64,000 bases of DNA, taken from assembly GCF_012033695.1 (NCBI RefSeq), contig NZ_JAAVJI010000013.1:62001-126000 (forward strand). Direction: 5' to 3'. The notes under the pieces were generated by a model. It ran no database searches. It was not told the DNA's origin and saw only the letters and a program-made list of their open reading frames with translations. The DNA is from Pseudomonas quercus (lineage in GTDB: Bacteria; Pseudomonadota; Gammaproteobacteria; Pseudomonadales; Pseudomonadaceae). Both the position numbers and the translations under genes were made by a program. This document shows, one piece after another, positions 34,022-43,372 of the stretch. Numbering within the stretch: position 1 is the stretch's first letter; each line of letters begins with the position of its first letter.

Positions 34022-34724
34022 GGGTAGGCGCCTCGATAAAGGCGGCTGCCATGGCGGCGAGCGCGTCGGGCGATTCGAGCACAAACGCGTGGCTGCCTTC
34101 CCTCTCCGTCACCTGTGCATGGGGCGCCAATTGAGCAAGTGCGGCCGCAGTGCCCACGGGCACCAAGGCATCGCGTGTGGCAAATACATGCAGTTGGGGC
34201 AGCGCCAAAGCCGCTATGGCGTCCCGATTGTCGAGTGCAGCCAGCAGGGCCAGGCCTTCAGGGGTGGCATGGCGAGTGTCGGCCAGCAGTGGCTTGATCA
34301 ACCCACGGCCAGCCTGGCTGCCTTGTACACACAGCAAACCGAAACGCTTGAGGGTTCCGGTGGGGTCTGCTTCGCACTGCCCCGCAAAGGCTGTGTACGT
34401 CTCCAATGCCATTGCAGCCGGCCAGCCCTCACGGGTGATGAAAGACGCGTTGCTGGCGAAGGTGATAACGCCAGGGCATGCCTGGCCACGGCGTGCAGCC
34501 AGCGCCACGGCCAGCATGCCACCCAGCGACCAGCCCAATAGCCAGGCGCCCGGTGGCAGGCTTTGGTCGAGAACATTCAGGGCGGTTTCAAGGTCGCCGC
34601 TGTTGGGCAGCGGCGCGACCGTTACACTGGCCTGAGGCCTGGCGGTGCCTAGCGCCTGAACTAAAGGCGCCACGGCGGCAGGCCCCAAGCCCCAGCCCGG
34701 GAGCACGGCAAGGGTTTCACTCAT
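34014..34724 (-). CDS. bioH: Pimeloyl-ACP methyl ester esterase
   Basis: 236 residues, alpha/beta hydrolase with oxyanion loop LPGWG and the nucleophile elbow GWSLGG. The catalytic histidine is in REGSHAFVLESP near the end. It removes the methyl group from pimeloyl-ACP methyl ester. Overlaps bioF by 8 bp and bioC by 8 bp. Confidence 0.95.
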   Translation of the reverse strand: MSETLAVLPGWGLGPAAVAPLVQALGTARPQASVTVAPLPNSGDLETALNVLDQSLPPGAWLLGWSLGGMLAVALAARRGQACPGVITFASNASFITREGWPAAMALETYTAFAGQCEADPTGTLKRFGLLCVQGSQAGRGLIKPLLADTRHATPEGLALLAALDNRDAIAALALPQLHVFATRDALVPVGTAAALAQLAPHAQVTEREGSHAFVLESPDALAAMAAAFIEAPTHA

Positions 34725-35904
34725 CGGTCGGCTCCAGCGCCAGGCAGTCTGCCAGGCCTTGAAGTAGGCGGGAAACCTGCGCCTCGGTATGGGCAGCGGA
34801 CAAGGTCACCCGTAGGCGCGCGCTACCCACCGGCACAGTAGGCGGGCGGATGGCGGTCACCAGCAAGCCTTGCTCACGCAACCGCCGGGACCACGCCATG
34901 GCCCGCTCACTGCTGCCCAGCACGATAGGCTGGATGGGTGTATGGCTGGGCATCAGGTCCAGGCCCAGTGCCTGGGCACCCTTACGGAATTGCTGCACCA
35001 AGGCCGCCAGGTGATCACGCCGCCAGCCTTCGTTACGCACCAGTTCCAGGCTTTTCAAGGTGGCGCAGGCCAATGCAGGCGGTTGGCTGGTGGTGTAAAT
35101 GTAGGGCCGTGCGAATTGCACTAGGTAGTCGATCAAGGCTTCGCTGCCCGCCACGAATGCACCGGCGGTGCCGAAGGCTTTGCCCAAGGTACCCACCAGC
35201 ACCGGCACCTCGTCCCCCCCTAGGTTGAAGTGCTCCACCACACCACCGCCCTGCGCACCCATAACCCCGACACCATGGGCATCGTCCACCATCAGCCAAG
35301 CGTTTCGTGCCTTGGCTTCGCGGGCCAGGGCAGGCAGGTCGGCAACGTCGCCGTCCATGCTGAACACGCCGTCCGTCACCACCAGCGTGGCCCCAGTGGA
35401 GGGCGCCTTGCCCAGCCGCGTGGCCAGGCTGGCAGGGTCGTTGTGCAAGTAGCGGGAGAAACGCGCGCCACTCAGCAGGCCGGCATCCAACAGCGAGGCA
35501 TGGTTGAGGCGATCTTCCAGTACGGAATCGCCCTGCCCTACCAAGGCGGTGACTGCTGCCAGGTTCGCCATGTAGCCGGTGGAAAACAGCAGCGCCCGCG
35601 GCCGCCCGGTGAGGTCAGCCAACGCTTCTTCAAGGGCATGGTGGGGCGTGCTATGGCCTATCACCAAGTGAGAAGCACCACCGCCTACACCCCAGCGCTC
35701 GGCGCCGTTGCGCCAGGCCTGGATCACCTCAGGGTGGTTGGCCAAGCCCAGGTAATCGTTGTTGCAGAACGCCAGCAGGGGCGTACCGTCTACGACAACC
35801 TCCGGCCCTTGAGGGCTGTCGAGCAAAGGGCGCTGGCGATACAAGCTGTTGGCGCGCCGCTCGGCCAACCGGGTGGTCAGGCGCGCCTGAAGGTCAACGG
35901 CCAT
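34717..35904 (-). CDS. bioF: 8-amino-7-oxononanoate synthase
   Basis: 395 residues from the ATG at 35904, giving MAVDLQARLTTRLAERRANS; the in-frame extension to 35943 lies within bioB. PLP-dependent alpha-oxoamine synthase: the pocket FCNNDYLGLANHPEV, the SHLVIGHSTPHHALE segment and the lysine-bearing VGTLGKAFGTAG are present. Condenses pimeloyl-ACP or -CoA with alanine. It follows bioB by 4 bp. Confidence 0.95.
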   Translation of the reverse strand: MAVDLQARLTTRLAERRANSLYRQRPLLDSPQGPEVVVDGTPLLAFCNNDYLGLANHPEVIQAWRNGAERWGVGGGASHLVIGHSTPHHALEEALADLTGRPRALLFSTGYMANLAAVTALVGQGDSVLEDRLNHASLLDAGLLSGARFSRYLHNDPASLATRLGKAPSTGATLVVTDGVFSMDGDVADLPALAREAKARNAWLMVDDAHGVGVMGAQGGGVVEHFNLGGDEVPVLVGTLGKAFGTAGAFVAGSEALIDYLVQFARPYIYTTSQPPALACATLKSLELVRNEGWRRDHLAALVQQFRKGAQALGLDLMPSHTPIQPIVLGSSERAMAWSRRLREQGLLVTAIRPPTVPVGSARLRVTLSAAHTEAQVSRLLQGLADCLALEPTDE

Positions 35905-35908
35905 GAAG

Positions 35909-36967
35909 TCAGGCAGTCGCCGCGTCGTAGAACAGCTCACCACTGCGCTGCTCCACCAAGGCCTGCTCGATGGCCGCCTGGTGTACCTCGTCGTCGTGTT
36001 CTTCCCGAGCTTCGGGGCGGATGCCCAGGCGCGCGAACAGCATCATGTCCTTGTCGGCCTGGGGGTTGGCCGTGGTCAATAGCTTGTCACCGTAGAAGAT
36101 GGAGTTGGCGCCGGCCATGAAGGCCAGGGCCTGCATCTGCTCGTTCATCTGCTCACGCCCAGCGGACAGCCGCACATGGGACTGAGGCATGAGAATACGG
36201 GCCACGGCCAGCATGCGGATGAAGTCGAAAGGGTCGATGTCTTCGGCATTGGCCAACGGCGTGCCCGCGACCTTCACCAACATGTTGATAGGCACGGACT
36301 CCGGGTGCTCTGGCAAGTTGGCCAGTTGAATGAGCAGCCCGGCGCGGTCGTCCAGGGACTCACCCATGCCCAGAATGCCGCCGGAGCAGATCTTCATGCC
36401 AGCGTCACGCACATACGCCAGGGTTTGCAGGCGCTCGCTGTAGGTGCGGGTGGTGATGATGCTGCCGTAGAACTCCGGCGAGGTGTCCAGGTTGTGGTTG
36501 TAGTAGTCCAGGCCAGCATCGGCCAGGGCCAGGGTCTGTTCCTGGTCCAGGCGGCCCAGGGTCATGCAGGTTTCCAGGCCCATGGCTTTTACACCTTTGA
36601 CCATTTCCAGCACGTAGGGCATGTCCTTGGCAGAAGGGTGCTTCCAGGCCGCACCCATGCAGAAGCGGGTAGACCCAATGGCCTTGGCACGGGCAGCTTC
36701 TTCCAGCACCTTCTGCACTTCCAGCAGCTTTTCCTTTTCCAGGCCTGTGTTGTAGTGGCCGGACTGCGGGCAGTACTTGCAATCCTCCGGGCAGGCGCCG
36801 GTCTTGATGGACAGCAGCGTGGACACCTGTACTTCGTTGGGGTTGAAGTGCGCCCGGTGAACGCTCATGGCCTGGAACAGCAGGTCATTGAACGGCTGGG
36901 TAAACAAGGCCTTTACTTCGGCCAGGGTCCAATCATGACGCAGCGGGCTGTGCAGGCTGGCGCTCAT
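35909..36967 (-). CDS. bioB: Biotin synthase (radical SAM)
   Basis: 352 residues. Radical-SAM cluster C59, C63, C66 (ACPEDCKYC), then the YNHNLDTSPEFY and GGILGMGE segments for the [2Fe-2S] cluster and substrate. Inserts sulfur into dethiobiotin. First gene of the leftward bioBFHCD operon, divergent from comF across 83 bp (36968-37050) that contains an inverted repeat ACCGGCAC / GTGCCGGT. Confidence 0.97.
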   Translation of the reverse strand: MSASLHSPLRHDWTLAEVKALFTQPFNDLLFQAMSVHRAHFNPNEVQVSTLLSIKTGACPEDCKYCPQSGHYNTGLEKEKLLEVQKVLEEAARAKAIGSTRFCMGAAWKHPSAKDMPYVLEMVKGVKAMGLETCMTLGRLDQEQTLALADAGLDYYNHNLDTSPEFYGSIITTRTYSERLQTLAYVRDAGMKICSGGILGMGESLDDRAGLLIQLANLPEHPESVPINMLVKVAGTPLANAEDIDPFDFIRMLAVARILMPQSHVRLSAGREQMNEQMQALAFMAGANSIFYGDKLLTTANPQADKDMMLFARLGIRPEAREEHDDEVHQAAIEQALVEQRSGELFYDAATA

Positions 36968-37050
36968 CGGGGGTTCCTTGTTCTATGCTGGGTAACCGGC
37001 ACGAAGGTGCCGGTGATCACGGTATGGAACAAATGGTCAAGGAAGGCCTT

Positions 37051-37788
37051 ATGCGCTGTCAACCGCTTCACGACCTGTTGGTCGACATATGCTCAAAATT
37101 TAACCAAACCTGTACGTTCTGTGGTGGGGCCTCAGACAACGCCTACGCCCTGTGCAGTGGTTGCGAAGGCGACCTGCCTTGGGCTGGCCTTGCCTGTGTC
37201 CACTGCGCATTGCCCTTGGTATTCGACGGCCCAACCTGCCCTGCCTGCCAATGGCTGCCACCGCCCTTCGAGCGTGTCGAAGCGCCCTGGACGTACAACT
37301 TCCCACTCGATACGGCCATCAACCGCTTCAAGCACCGCGGGGACCGGCCCCTGGGTCGTTTGCTGGCAGAGCGGTTAAGTGCCTTTCTGGCCTACCGTTT
37401 CGACGAAGGCCTGCCGCGGCCGGCACACCTGTTGCCAGTGCCCATGGCGCCAAACCGCTTGCGGGCACGTGGCTTCAACCAAGCCCGGCTGCTGACGCAG
37501 TGGCTGGCCAAGGGGTTGGGCATCCCTGCCGCGTTCACTACCGTGTTGCGCGTGCGGGAAACGCCGTCGCAGCAGGGGCTGGACCTGGCCGCACGCCAAC
37601 GTAACCTGCAGGGCGCCTTTGCCTTGGCACCGGGCGCCAGGGTGGCGGGCCAGCACCTGGCGCTGGTGGACGATGTGATGACTACTGGCGCTACGGCTCA
37701 CGCCTTGGCCACCGTGTTGAAGCAAGCCGGTGCGCAACGGGTCGATGTGTATTGCCTTGCACGCACACCTTTACCTGCTGGCGCTTGA
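37051..37788 (+). CDS. ComF-family amidophosphoribosyltransferase-like protein
   Basis: 245 residues starting MRCQPLHDLLV at 37051 (aaggaagg ribosome site). N-terminal cysteine pairs (CTFCGG, CSGC, CVHC, CPAC) form zinc-ribbon-like sites. The C-terminal half is a phosphoribosyltransferase fold with the PRPP loop LALVDDVMTTGAT. In naturally competent bacteria ComF helps take up DNA; in pseudomonads the role is not established. It is usually divergent from bioB, as here. Confidence 0.88.
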   Translation: MRCQPLHDLLVDICSKFNQTCTFCGGASDNAYALCSGCEGDLPWAGLACVHCALPLVFDGPTCPACQWLPPPFERVEAPWTYNFPLDTAINRFKHRGDRPLGRLLAERLSAFLAYRFDEGLPRPAHLLPVPMAPNRLRARGFNQARLLTQWLAKGLGIPAAFTTVLRVRETPSQQGLDLAARQRNLQGAFALAPGARVAGQHLALVDDVMTTGATAHALATVLKQAGAQRVDVYCLARTPLPAGA

Positions 37789-37840
37789 CGGGAAAAGCAG
37801 CGACAGCGCAAGGTCGTCTTTTTGCCTGCGTACCTGTGCC

Positions 37841-38599
37841 ATGTCGCTGCCTACGGTCTTGTCCCATTACCTTACCCATCGCCCGCAACGCATTGCCCTG
37901 CTGGCCCATATCAATGAGCAGGGCTCCATCACCCGTGCGGCCAAGGCTGCAGGGCTGAGTTACAAAGCGACCTGGGACGCCATCGCCGAGCTGAACAACC
38001 TCACGCTGCATCCACTGGTAGAGCGCAGCGTAGGCGGCCGAGGGGGCGGTGGCGCACGGCTGAGCGAAGAAGGCCTGCGAGTACTGCGGCTGTATCAGCG
38101 TTTGCAGGCCTTACATGCCCAACTACTGGGCGCTGCCCAAGACAACGCTGACCTGGACCTGCTTGGCCGCTTGATGCTGCACACCAGCGCACGTAACCAG
38201 TTGGCCGCTACCGTGGCGAGCATCGAACACGCCGGGATCAACGATATGGTCCACCTGGACCTCGGCGGTGGTCTGTCCCTGCGGGCGGCCATTACCCATG
38301 ACAGCACTGACCGGCTGAAGCTGGTGGCAGGCGCACCGGTGGTTGCCCTGATGAAAGCCGGCTGGCTGACCGTGCACGCCTTGGGCGAGGCGATACCGGA
38401 CACGGCCAATGCCCTGACAGCAACGGTCGAAGCCTTGGAGCTGGCCGCGCCTGGCCCTGGCGAGGTGCGCTTGAACCTGAGCAATGGGCAAACCCTGTGT
38501 GCACTGGTGGATAACCCGCGTTTGGCTGGGCTTGAGAGAGATACAACCGTGACCGTAAGCTTCGATCCGGGGTCCGTACTGCTGGGTCGCCCGCTTTAG
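37841..38599 (+). CDS. modE: ModE-type molybdate-responsive transcriptional regulator
   Basis: 252 residues. The N-terminal winged helix-turn-helix (INEQGSITRAAKAAGLSYKATWDAI) has the LysR-like pattern of ModE, and the wing contains a glycine-rich GGRGGGG loop. The C-terminal part has two Mop/TOBE repeats (around NQLAATVASIEHAGIND and TVEALELAAPGPGEVRLNLS) that bind molybdate. Typically represses a modABC transporter and controls molybdoenzymes. It starts 52 bp after comF; a longer in-frame reading into comF is not conserved. No mod transporter genes are next to it. Confidence 0.88.
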   Translation: MSLPTVLSHYLTHRPQRIALLAHINEQGSITRAAKAAGLSYKATWDAIAELNNLTLHPLVERSVGGRGGGGARLSEEGLRVLRLYQRLQALHAQLLGAAQDNADLDLLGRLMLHTSARNQLAATVASIEHAGINDMVHLDLGGGLSLRAAITHDSTDRLKLVAGAPVVALMKAGWLTVHALGEAIPDTANALTATVEALELAAPGPGEVRLNLSNGQTLCALVDNPRLAGLERDTTVTVSFDPGSVLLGRPL

Positions 38600-38715
38600 A
38601 AACCTATGTGCAGGCTATTGCCCAAGCCTGCATAAAGCCGCCGCCCAGGCGCAACGTCACAAAACCTTCATGGCGCCTGTTTAACGTGGCTGGCTGGACC
38701 GCCGAGAGCCTTGCC

Positions 38716-40620
38716 ATGGAACAGTACCAAGACGATCAACAACCCACTGACCTTGAACGCTACGTTGGCCTGAGCCGGCGACGCTTCATTGGCGCAGGTG
38801 CCCTGTGCGGCGCTGCGATGTTCATGGGCGGTAGCCTGCTGACACGCAGCACGCTGGCCCAGGCCGTGGAGGCGGCCAATAGCCCGCTGCTCGGCTTTGA
38901 CGCCGTCGCAGCCGCCACGGCCGACACCGTTACCCTGCCGCCCGGCTACCAGGCGCAGGTACTGATCAGCTGGGGCCAGCCTCTGCATGCCCACAGCCCA
39001 GCGTTCGACCCCAGTGGCCGGGCCGATGCCGAGGCCCACGCCTTGCAGTTTGGCGACAACAACGACGGCATGAGCTTCTTCCCCTTCCCGGACGATCCCG
39101 AGCGGGCACTGATGGCCATCAACAACGAATACACCAACTACCGCTACCTGTATGAGCACGGCGGCATGCCGTTGTCGGCCGCTGAGGTCCACAAGGCGCT
39201 GGCCGTGGAAGGCGTTTCAGTGATTGAAGTACGCCGGCAGGGTGGCCAATGGCAGTTCGTTCAGGGGTCTCCCTACAACCGCCGTATCCATGGCAACAGC
39301 CCGTTGCGCTTCAGCGGCCCCGCTGCAGGCCACGCGCTGCTGCAGACCAAGGCGGACCCCAAGGGCCTCGACGTGCTGGGTACTTTCCAGAATTGCGCCA
39401 ACGGCAAAACACCCTGGGGCACCTACCTCACGTGCGAAGAAAACTTCACCGACTGCTTTGGCTGCACCCAAGCCAACCAGCCCCTGGATGCTGCGCAGAA
39501 GCGCTATGGCCTGACGCCAGCCAGCAAGGACATCAACTGGCACCCCCACGATGAGCGCTTCGACGTGTCGCGCACCCCCAACGAGCTGAACCGCCATGGC
39601 TGGGTGGTGGAAATCGACCCCTTCGATCCAAAGTCAGTGCCGGTCAAGCGTACGGCCCTGGGCCGTTTCAAGCACGAAAACGCTGCCCTGGCGCAAACCC
39701 GCGAAGGCCATGCCGTGGTGTACATGGGCGACGACGAGCGCGGCGAGTTCATCTACAAGTTCATCAGCCGCGACCGTATCGACCACGCCAACCCCAAAGC
39801 CAATCGCGACCTGCTGGACCACGGCACCTTGTATGTAGCGCGTTTCGATGGGGGCGACGGCCACCCGGACCACCCCAAAGGCACCGGCGAGTGGGTGGCG
39901 CTCACCCATGGCCAGGGCGGGCTGGATGCAGCCGCTGGCTTTGCCAGCCAGGCCGAGGTACTGATTCATGCGCGCCTTGCCGCTACCCAGCTCAAAGCAA
40001 CCCGCATGGACCGCCCTGAATGGATCGTAGTGAGCCCGCTCGATGGGCAGGTGTATTGCACGCTCACCAACAACATCAAACGGGGCGAAGACGGCCAACC
40101 CGTGGGCGGGCCAAACCCTCGCGAGAAAAATGTGTACGGGCAGATCCTGCGCTGGAAGCCTCAGGCCGATGACCATGGCGCCCTTGCCTTCGAGTGGGAC
40201 CTGTTCGTGGTGGCTGGCAACCCGGCCGTCCATGCCGGCTCGCCCAAGCGCGGCTCTTCCAACGTCACGGCGCAGAACATGTTCAACAGCCCAGACGGGT
40301 TAGGCTTCGATGCCGCCGGCCGCCTGTGGATACTGACCGATGGCGACATGAGCAACACCGGTGACTTTGCCGGCATGGGCAATAACCAGATGCTGGCGGC
40401 TGACCCGGCCACGGGAGAGATTCGCCGCTTCATGGTAGGCCCGGTGGGCTGCGAGGTCACAGGTATTGCGTTTACGCCGGACTACCGCACGCTGTTCGTG
40501 GGCATTCAGCACCCCGGTGAAACCGGTGGCTCAACCTTCCCGGAACACCTGCCCAATGGCAAGCCACGCTCCTCGGTCATGGCCATCACCCGAGCGGACG
40601 GCGGGCTGATAGGCGCATGA
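38716..40620 (+). CDS. PhoX-family (DUF839) Tat-exported phosphatase-like protein
   Basis: 634 residues from the ATG at 38716. A twin-arginine signal with SRRRFIGAG near residue 20 is followed by a hydrophobic stretch. The body is a PhoX-type beta-propeller (NNDGMSFFPFPDDPERALMAINNEYTN, GTFQNCANGKTPWGTYLTCEENFTDCFG, HERFDVSRTP, GDDERGEFIYKFISRD). PhoX proteins are calcium/iron-dependent periplasmic alkaline phosphatases, but this family also contains proteins with no proven phosphatase activity. No Pho box was identified in the upstream gap. An in-frame ORF extends to 38608 without a good ribosome site. Confidence 0.85.
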   Translation: MEQYQDDQQPTDLERYVGLSRRRFIGAGALCGAAMFMGGSLLTRSTLAQAVEAANSPLLGFDAVAAATADTVTLPPGYQAQVLISWGQPLHAHSPAFDPSGRADAEAHALQFGDNNDGMSFFPFPDDPERALMAINNEYTNYRYLYEHGGMPLSAAEVHKALAVEGVSVIEVRRQGGQWQFVQGSPYNRRIHGNSPLRFSGPAAGHALLQTKADPKGLDVLGTFQNCANGKTPWGTYLTCEENFTDCFGCTQANQPLDAAQKRYGLTPASKDINWHPHDERFDVSRTPNELNRHGWVVEIDPFDPKSVPVKRTALGRFKHENAALAQTREGHAVVYMGDDERGEFIYKFISRDRIDHANPKANRDLLDHGTLYVARFDGGDGHPDHPKGTGEWVALTHGQGGLDAAAGFASQAEVLIHARLAATQLKATRMDRPEWIVVSPLDGQVYCTLTNNIKRGEDGQPVGGPNPREKNVYGQILRWKPQADDHGALAFEWDLFVVAGNPAVHAGSPKRGSSNVTAQNMFNSPDGLGFDAAGRLWILTDGDMSNTGDFAGMGNNQMLAADPATGEIRRFMVGPVGCEVTGIAFTPDYRTLFVGIQHPGETGGSTFPEHLPNGKPRSSVMAITRADGGLIGA

Positions 40621-40671
40621 AGCCCGCGTGGGTGCGCTACCATGTGAGGCCAGGCGCACCCAGGAGCTGTA

Positions 40672-41646
40672 ATGTCCCACCCATTCGATACACTCACCCC
40701 AGACCGGGTACTCGATGCCATTGAAAGCATCGGGTACCTGAGTGATGCCCGCGTACTCGCCCTCAACAGCTACGAGAACCGTGTGTATCAGGTAGGGATT
40801 GAAGGCGCCGAGCCGCTGATCGCCAAGTTCTACCGCCCTGGCCGCTGGACCAACGAAGCCATTCTAGAGGAGCACGCCTTTACAGCCGAACTGGCCGACT
40901 GTGAAGTGCCCGTAGTAGCCCCCTTGGTGCGCGATGGCGTAAGCCTGTTCGAACACGGCGACTTCCGTTTTGCCCTGTTTCCACGCCGTGGCGGCCGGGC
41001 ACCAGAGCCGGGCAACCTTGACCAGCTGTACCGCTTGGGGCAGTTGCTGGGCCGCTTGCACGCCGTAGGCGCAAGCCGCCCTTTCCAGCACCGTGAAACG
41101 CTGGCAGTGGATAACTTTGGCGATGCCTCCCTGGCCACCTTGCTGGAGGGAGGCTTTATCCCCAAAAGCCTGCTACCGGCCTACTCATCCGTGGCCAAAG
41201 ACCTGCTGGACCGTATAAAGGCTATTTACGCCACTACCCGGTTCAACAGCCTGCGCCTGCATGGTGACTGCCACCCCGGCAACATCATGTGCCGGGACGA
41301 GGTGTATCACCTGGTAGACCTGGATGACTGCCGCACTGGCCCAGCCGTTCAGGACCTGTGGATGATGCTGGCCGGCGACCGGCAGGAGCGCTTGGGCCAG
41401 CTGTCCGAGCTGATGGACGGCTACAACGAATTCCATGAGTTCGACCCGCGTGAGCTGGCCTTGATCGAGCCTTTGCGCGCCCTGCGCTTGCTGCACTACA
41501 GTGCCTGGCTGGCCCGTCGCTGGGACGACCCGGCCTTCCCCCACAGCTTCCCCTGGTTTGGAAGCGAGCGGTACTGGGGCGACCAGGTACTGGCACTGCG
41601 TGAACAGATCTCAGCGCTCAATGAAGAGCCCCTGCGTTTGTTCTGA
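40672..41646 (+). CDS. srkA: Stress response kinase SrkA (YihE family)
   Basis: 324 residues. APH-type kinase: the YENRVYQVGIE and LIAKFYRPGRWT segments come first, then the catalytic LHGDCHPGNIM (HxDxxxxN) and LVDLDDCRTGPAVQDLWMML for the Mg-binding DxD. SrkA phosphorylates Ser/Thr and protects against stress-induced death by counteracting the MazE/MazF response in E. coli. 51 bp after the PhoX gene. Confidence 0.9.
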   Translation: MSHPFDTLTPDRVLDAIESIGYLSDARVLALNSYENRVYQVGIEGAEPLIAKFYRPGRWTNEAILEEHAFTAELADCEVPVVAPLVRDGVSLFEHGDFRFALFPRRGGRAPEPGNLDQLYRLGQLLGRLHAVGASRPFQHRETLAVDNFGDASLATLLEGGFIPKSLLPAYSSVAKDLLDRIKAIYATTRFNSLRLHGDCHPGNIMCRDEVYHLVDLDDCRTGPAVQDLWMMLAGDRQERLGQLSELMDGYNEFHEFDPRELALIEPLRALRLLHYSAWLARRWDDPAFPHSFPWFGSERYWGDQVLALREQISALNEEPLRLF

Positions 41647-41681
41647 TATTGATCCTCTTACAAGAATAGAAAGGACGCACC

Positions 41682-42569
41682 ATGCAAACCGCCAACCCGC
41701 GACGCGGGTATGTTCTCGGCCTGATTGCCTACGGCCTGTGGGGCCTGTTCCCCATTTACTTCAAGGCCCTGCAAAGTGTTCCCGCGATGGAAATCATCGT
41801 ACAGCGTGTGCTGTGGTCTGCCGTGTTTGCGGTACTTACCCTTCTGGTGTGGAAACATCCAGGCTGGTGGAAAGCCCTTGTGGATAACCCCAAGCGGTTC
41901 CTGATCCTGATGTGCAGCGGGTCGTTGATCGCTGGCAACTGGCTGGTGTACGTGTGGGCCGTGAACAACGGTCGCATGCTGGAAGCCAGCCTGGGCTACT
42001 ACATCAACCCGTTGGTGAACGTGCTGCTGGGCATGCTGTTGCTGGGTGAGCGCCTGCGACGGTTGCAATGGATCGCCGTTGGCCTGGCCGTGATTGGCGT
42101 TGCGCAGCAATTGTGGCGGGTAGGCAGCTTGCCGTGGGTGTCGCTGGCACTGGCCTTAAGCTTCGCCTTCTACGGGCTGATTCGTAAAAAGGCGCCTGTG
42201 GCGGCGTTGCCGGGGCTGCTGGTAGAAACATGGCTGCTGTTGCCCTTGGCGCTGGGCTGGCTGCTGTTTCATGGGGATGCCATGACAGCTCAGGCAGCGT
42301 TCTGGCCAACGCCCGTAGGGCTGCTGCTGATTGCAGCCGGGCCGGTCACGCTGGTACCGCTGCTGTGCTTTACGGCAGCAGCCCGGGACCTGCCTTACGC
42401 CACGCTGGGTTTTCTGCAATACATGGCCCCTACGCTGGTGCTGGCACTGGCGGTGACGTTCTATGGCGAGCATTTGAGCACCGCCAACCTGATCGCCTTT
42501 GGGTTTATCTGGATGGCACTGGCGGTGTACAGCGTGGATGTGTGGCAGGTGCTGCGTCGAAATCGCTGA
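41682..42569 (+). CDS. rarD: EamA/RarD-family DMT transporter
   Basis: 295 residues, ten hydrophobic helices in two EamA repeats (the first has GLIAYGLWGLFPIYFKAL, the second ALSFAFYGLIRKKAP). RarD proteins are linked to chloramphenicol sensitivity and export of small metabolites. A ribosome site aaagga precedes the ATG, 35 bp after srkA. It ends facing gcvR across 213 bp that contain DnaA boxes. Confidence 0.88.
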   Translation: MQTANPRRGYVLGLIAYGLWGLFPIYFKALQSVPAMEIIVQRVLWSAVFAVLTLLVWKHPGWWKALVDNPKRFLILMCSGSLIAGNWLVYVWAVNNGRMLEASLGYYINPLVNVLLGMLLLGERLRRLQWIAVGLAVIGVAQQLWRVGSLPWVSLALALSFAFYGLIRKKAPVAALPGLLVETWLLLPLALGWLLFHGDAMTAQAAFWPTPVGLLLIAAGPVTLVPLLCFTAAARDLPYATLGFLQYMAPTLVLALAVTFYGEHLSTANLIAFGFIWMALAVYSVDVWQVLRRNR

Positions 42570-42632
42570 TCACTTTTTAACCAGCTCTCTCAAACGCCTG
42601 CGCTGCATGGCCTGTGGACAGGTTTCCCAAGC

Positions 42633-42947
42633 TTATCCACAGCCCAGTCCACTTAGGGTGTGCACAACACCAAAACTATTGTGCGTTTTTTGATCAATCC
42701 TCTGCAGGCCTCGAATTACGTGCTCTGTAGAGGATACCCCCCAGCTTATCCACAGCTACGCGCAAGGTTTGTATGCATAACTTCAGAGGTCCTGGCGCAG
42801 GCTCAGGTCTACCATCATTTCATCCGCCAAGGTTTCCAAGGTTTCTTGCAAGGCGTCCAGCGTCAGGGCCTCCGGAACGGTCAATTGCGCCTCGGCATTG
42901 AACAACAGCTCATTGGTCATAGGCGCAGGCGACACGTCTGTGGATAA
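42633..42947. promoter_or_regulatory. Cluster of three perfect DnaA boxes
   Basis: Perfect TTATCCACA at 42633-42641 and 42746-42754 on the + strand, and the complement TGTGGATAA at 42939-42947 inside the gcvR-like gene. A fourth near-match TTGTGCACA (one mismatch to TTWTNCACA) reads on the - strand at 42659-42667. The first two lie in the 213-bp convergent gap between rarD (ends 42569) and the gcvR-like gene (stop at 42783), where no gene starts. This suggests DnaA titration or a replication-timing site rather than a promoter. The gap has no other visible feature. Confidence 0.75.
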
Positions 42948-43301
42948 GCGCTCCACGTTAACGCCGCGGGCAGCGAGCACGCGGGAGATATCCCGCACAA
43001 TGCCAGGCCGGTCGTTGGCCGTCAGGTGAAGGGTCACACGCTTCAAGGCTTGCGCCTGCACGCTGCTGCTCTGGTCCACCAGCACGCGGATGCCGTATTC
43101 GCCCAGCCCTTCCAACGCCTGGACCAATGCCGGGCGATCAGCAGCAGGCACCTCAACCCGCAGGATGCCTGCGAACTGGCCAGCCATGCGCGCCATACGG
43201 CTTTCCAGCCAGTTGCCATGGTGCTCTGCCACGCAATGCGCGATACGTTCCACATGCCCGGCCTTGTCCTGCGCCAACACGGTCAACACCAGTTGTTCCA
43301 T
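42783..43301 (-). CDS. GcvR-like ACT-domain regulatory protein
   Basis: 172 residues from MEQLVLTVLAQDKAGHVE (ribosome site gggagaag). Two ACT domains: residues 2-75 (VLAQDKAGHVERIA) and residues 82-172 (LHLTANDRPGIVRDISRVLAARGVNVERLST). This is the layout of the glycine cleavage repressor accessory protein GcvR and its relatives. It would sense glycine or another amino acid and act on partner regulators. It has no neighbouring glycine cleavage gene here, but the sox operon that makes glycine lies 13 kb away. Confidence 0.8.
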   Translation of the reverse strand: MEQLVLTVLAQDKAGHVERIAHCVAEHHGNWLESRMARMAGQFAGILRVEVPAADRPALVQALEGLGEYGIRVLVDQSSSVQAQALKRVTLHLTANDRPGIVRDISRVLAARGVNVERLSTDVSPAPMTNELLFNAEAQLTVPEALTLDALQETLETLADEMMVDLSLRQDL

Positions 43302-43372
43302 GGTACTTCTCCCCCTGAAGTGAACAGGTAGTATAGGCGGCACCACCGAAGCCGTTAACGCAACGGTTTTCT

